A DNA stretch of 5,223 nucleotides from Candidatus Phaeomarinibacter sp. (GTDB lineage Bacteria > Pseudomonadota > Alphaproteobacteria > CGMCC-115125), in assembly GCA_028279995.1 (NCBI GenBank), contig JANQMQ010000042.1, positions 1 to 5,223 on the forward strand, in the 5' to 3' direction. This document shows, in pieces, positions 5,058 through 5,223 of this stretch (position 1 is the first letter of the stretch; every line of letters starts with the position of its first letter). The position numbers were made by a program, and so were the translations under genes. Under the pieces are notes generated by a model that saw only the letters and a list, made by a program, of their open reading frames with translations, did no database searches and was not told where the DNA came from.

Positions 5058-5223
5058 ATGCGCTCAAAATATCGCTATGACCCCGAGACTGGCCGCATGG
5101 TGGATGAAACGGGTCTCCCGATGCTCAATCAGGCTGACCGAGCAAGGCCCCCTCAGGCCCCATTCATGGTCAGCGACACGCAGCCCGCTCTGCAATCGAT
5201 GACCAATGGTCAGGTTTACGATT
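5058..5223 (+). CDS. Small phage protein, 3' end outside the window
   Basis: An open frame starts at the ATG at 5058, immediately after the TAG of the preceding gene (5055-5057), and stays open to the right edge (55 residues visible). A purine-rich GGTGGATGGA (5038-5047) lies upstream at a usable distance. The protein begins MRSKYRYDPETGRMVDETG, a charged start of the kind seen in small phage structural proteins, then a proline-rich spacer, then FMVSDTQPALQSMTNGQVYD. From memory, short proteins in the head region of many tailed phages carry a similar 'YxIsDtm.p..sm.dGr.YdSKs' element, but I cannot name the family. The rest is needed to say more. Other frames over this stretch are shadows. Confidence 0.7.
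   Translation, partial: MRSKYRYDPETGRMVDETGLPMLNQADRARPPQAPFMVSDTQPALQSMTNGQVYD

Noticed and set aside
4987..5202. A + strand open frame across the end of the window
   Set aside because: It is out of frame with two well-spaced genes (4785-5057 and 5058 onward) and lacks a ribosome binding site.
1..5223. CRISPR array, insertion sequence, toxin-antitoxin or other defence system
   Set aside because: No regular direct repeats, terminal inverted repeats with a transposase, or paired small genes of those families were seen.

Overview
The window looks like the start of the late (packaging and head) region of a tailed phage or prophage, probably from an alphaproteobacterial host. The DNA is GC-rich, spacing is tight, and all recognisable genes lie on the + strand. 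The anchor genes are a terminase large subunit with complete ATPase and nuclease motifs, and a P22-like portal protein directly after it. Host assignment is an inference from base composition and protein style, not from any host gene.

Layout. Bases 2-391 hold the 3' end of a small phage protein gene that enters from the left edge, followed by a hairpin plus T-run that looks like a terminator (about 401-436). Bases 392-681 hold no convincing gene, but 443-537 carries a nested set of inverted repeats that could be a structured RNA or a DNA site. A small gene with a clear ribosome binding site follows (682-966; VYLVT...IGVF type protein). A short AT-rich spacer (967-1019) carries a strong dyad directly before a complete tRNA-Thr(UGU) gene with encoded CCA (1020-1095). 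From 1143 onward the genes form one compact unit: putative small terminase subunit (1143-1433), large terminase subunit (1423-2859, GTG start, 11-bp overlap), portal (2856-4781, ATGA overlap), an unrecognised 90-residue protein (4785-5057), and a further gene running off the right edge (5058 onward, start codon abutting the previous stop).

How it works together. The two terminase subunits would recognise concatemeric phage DNA, cut it, and pump it through the dodecameric portal into the prohead. The two small genes after the portal sit where head-assembly or head-completion proteins are often found. The tRNA reads ACA, a codon normally little used in GC-rich alphaproteobacteria. By hand count ACA makes up 10 of 23 threonine codons in the two terminase genes and none of 9 in the two genes upstream of the tRNA, so the tRNA may support translation of the late operon. 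No integrase, repressor, CRISPR array or insertion sequence is visible.
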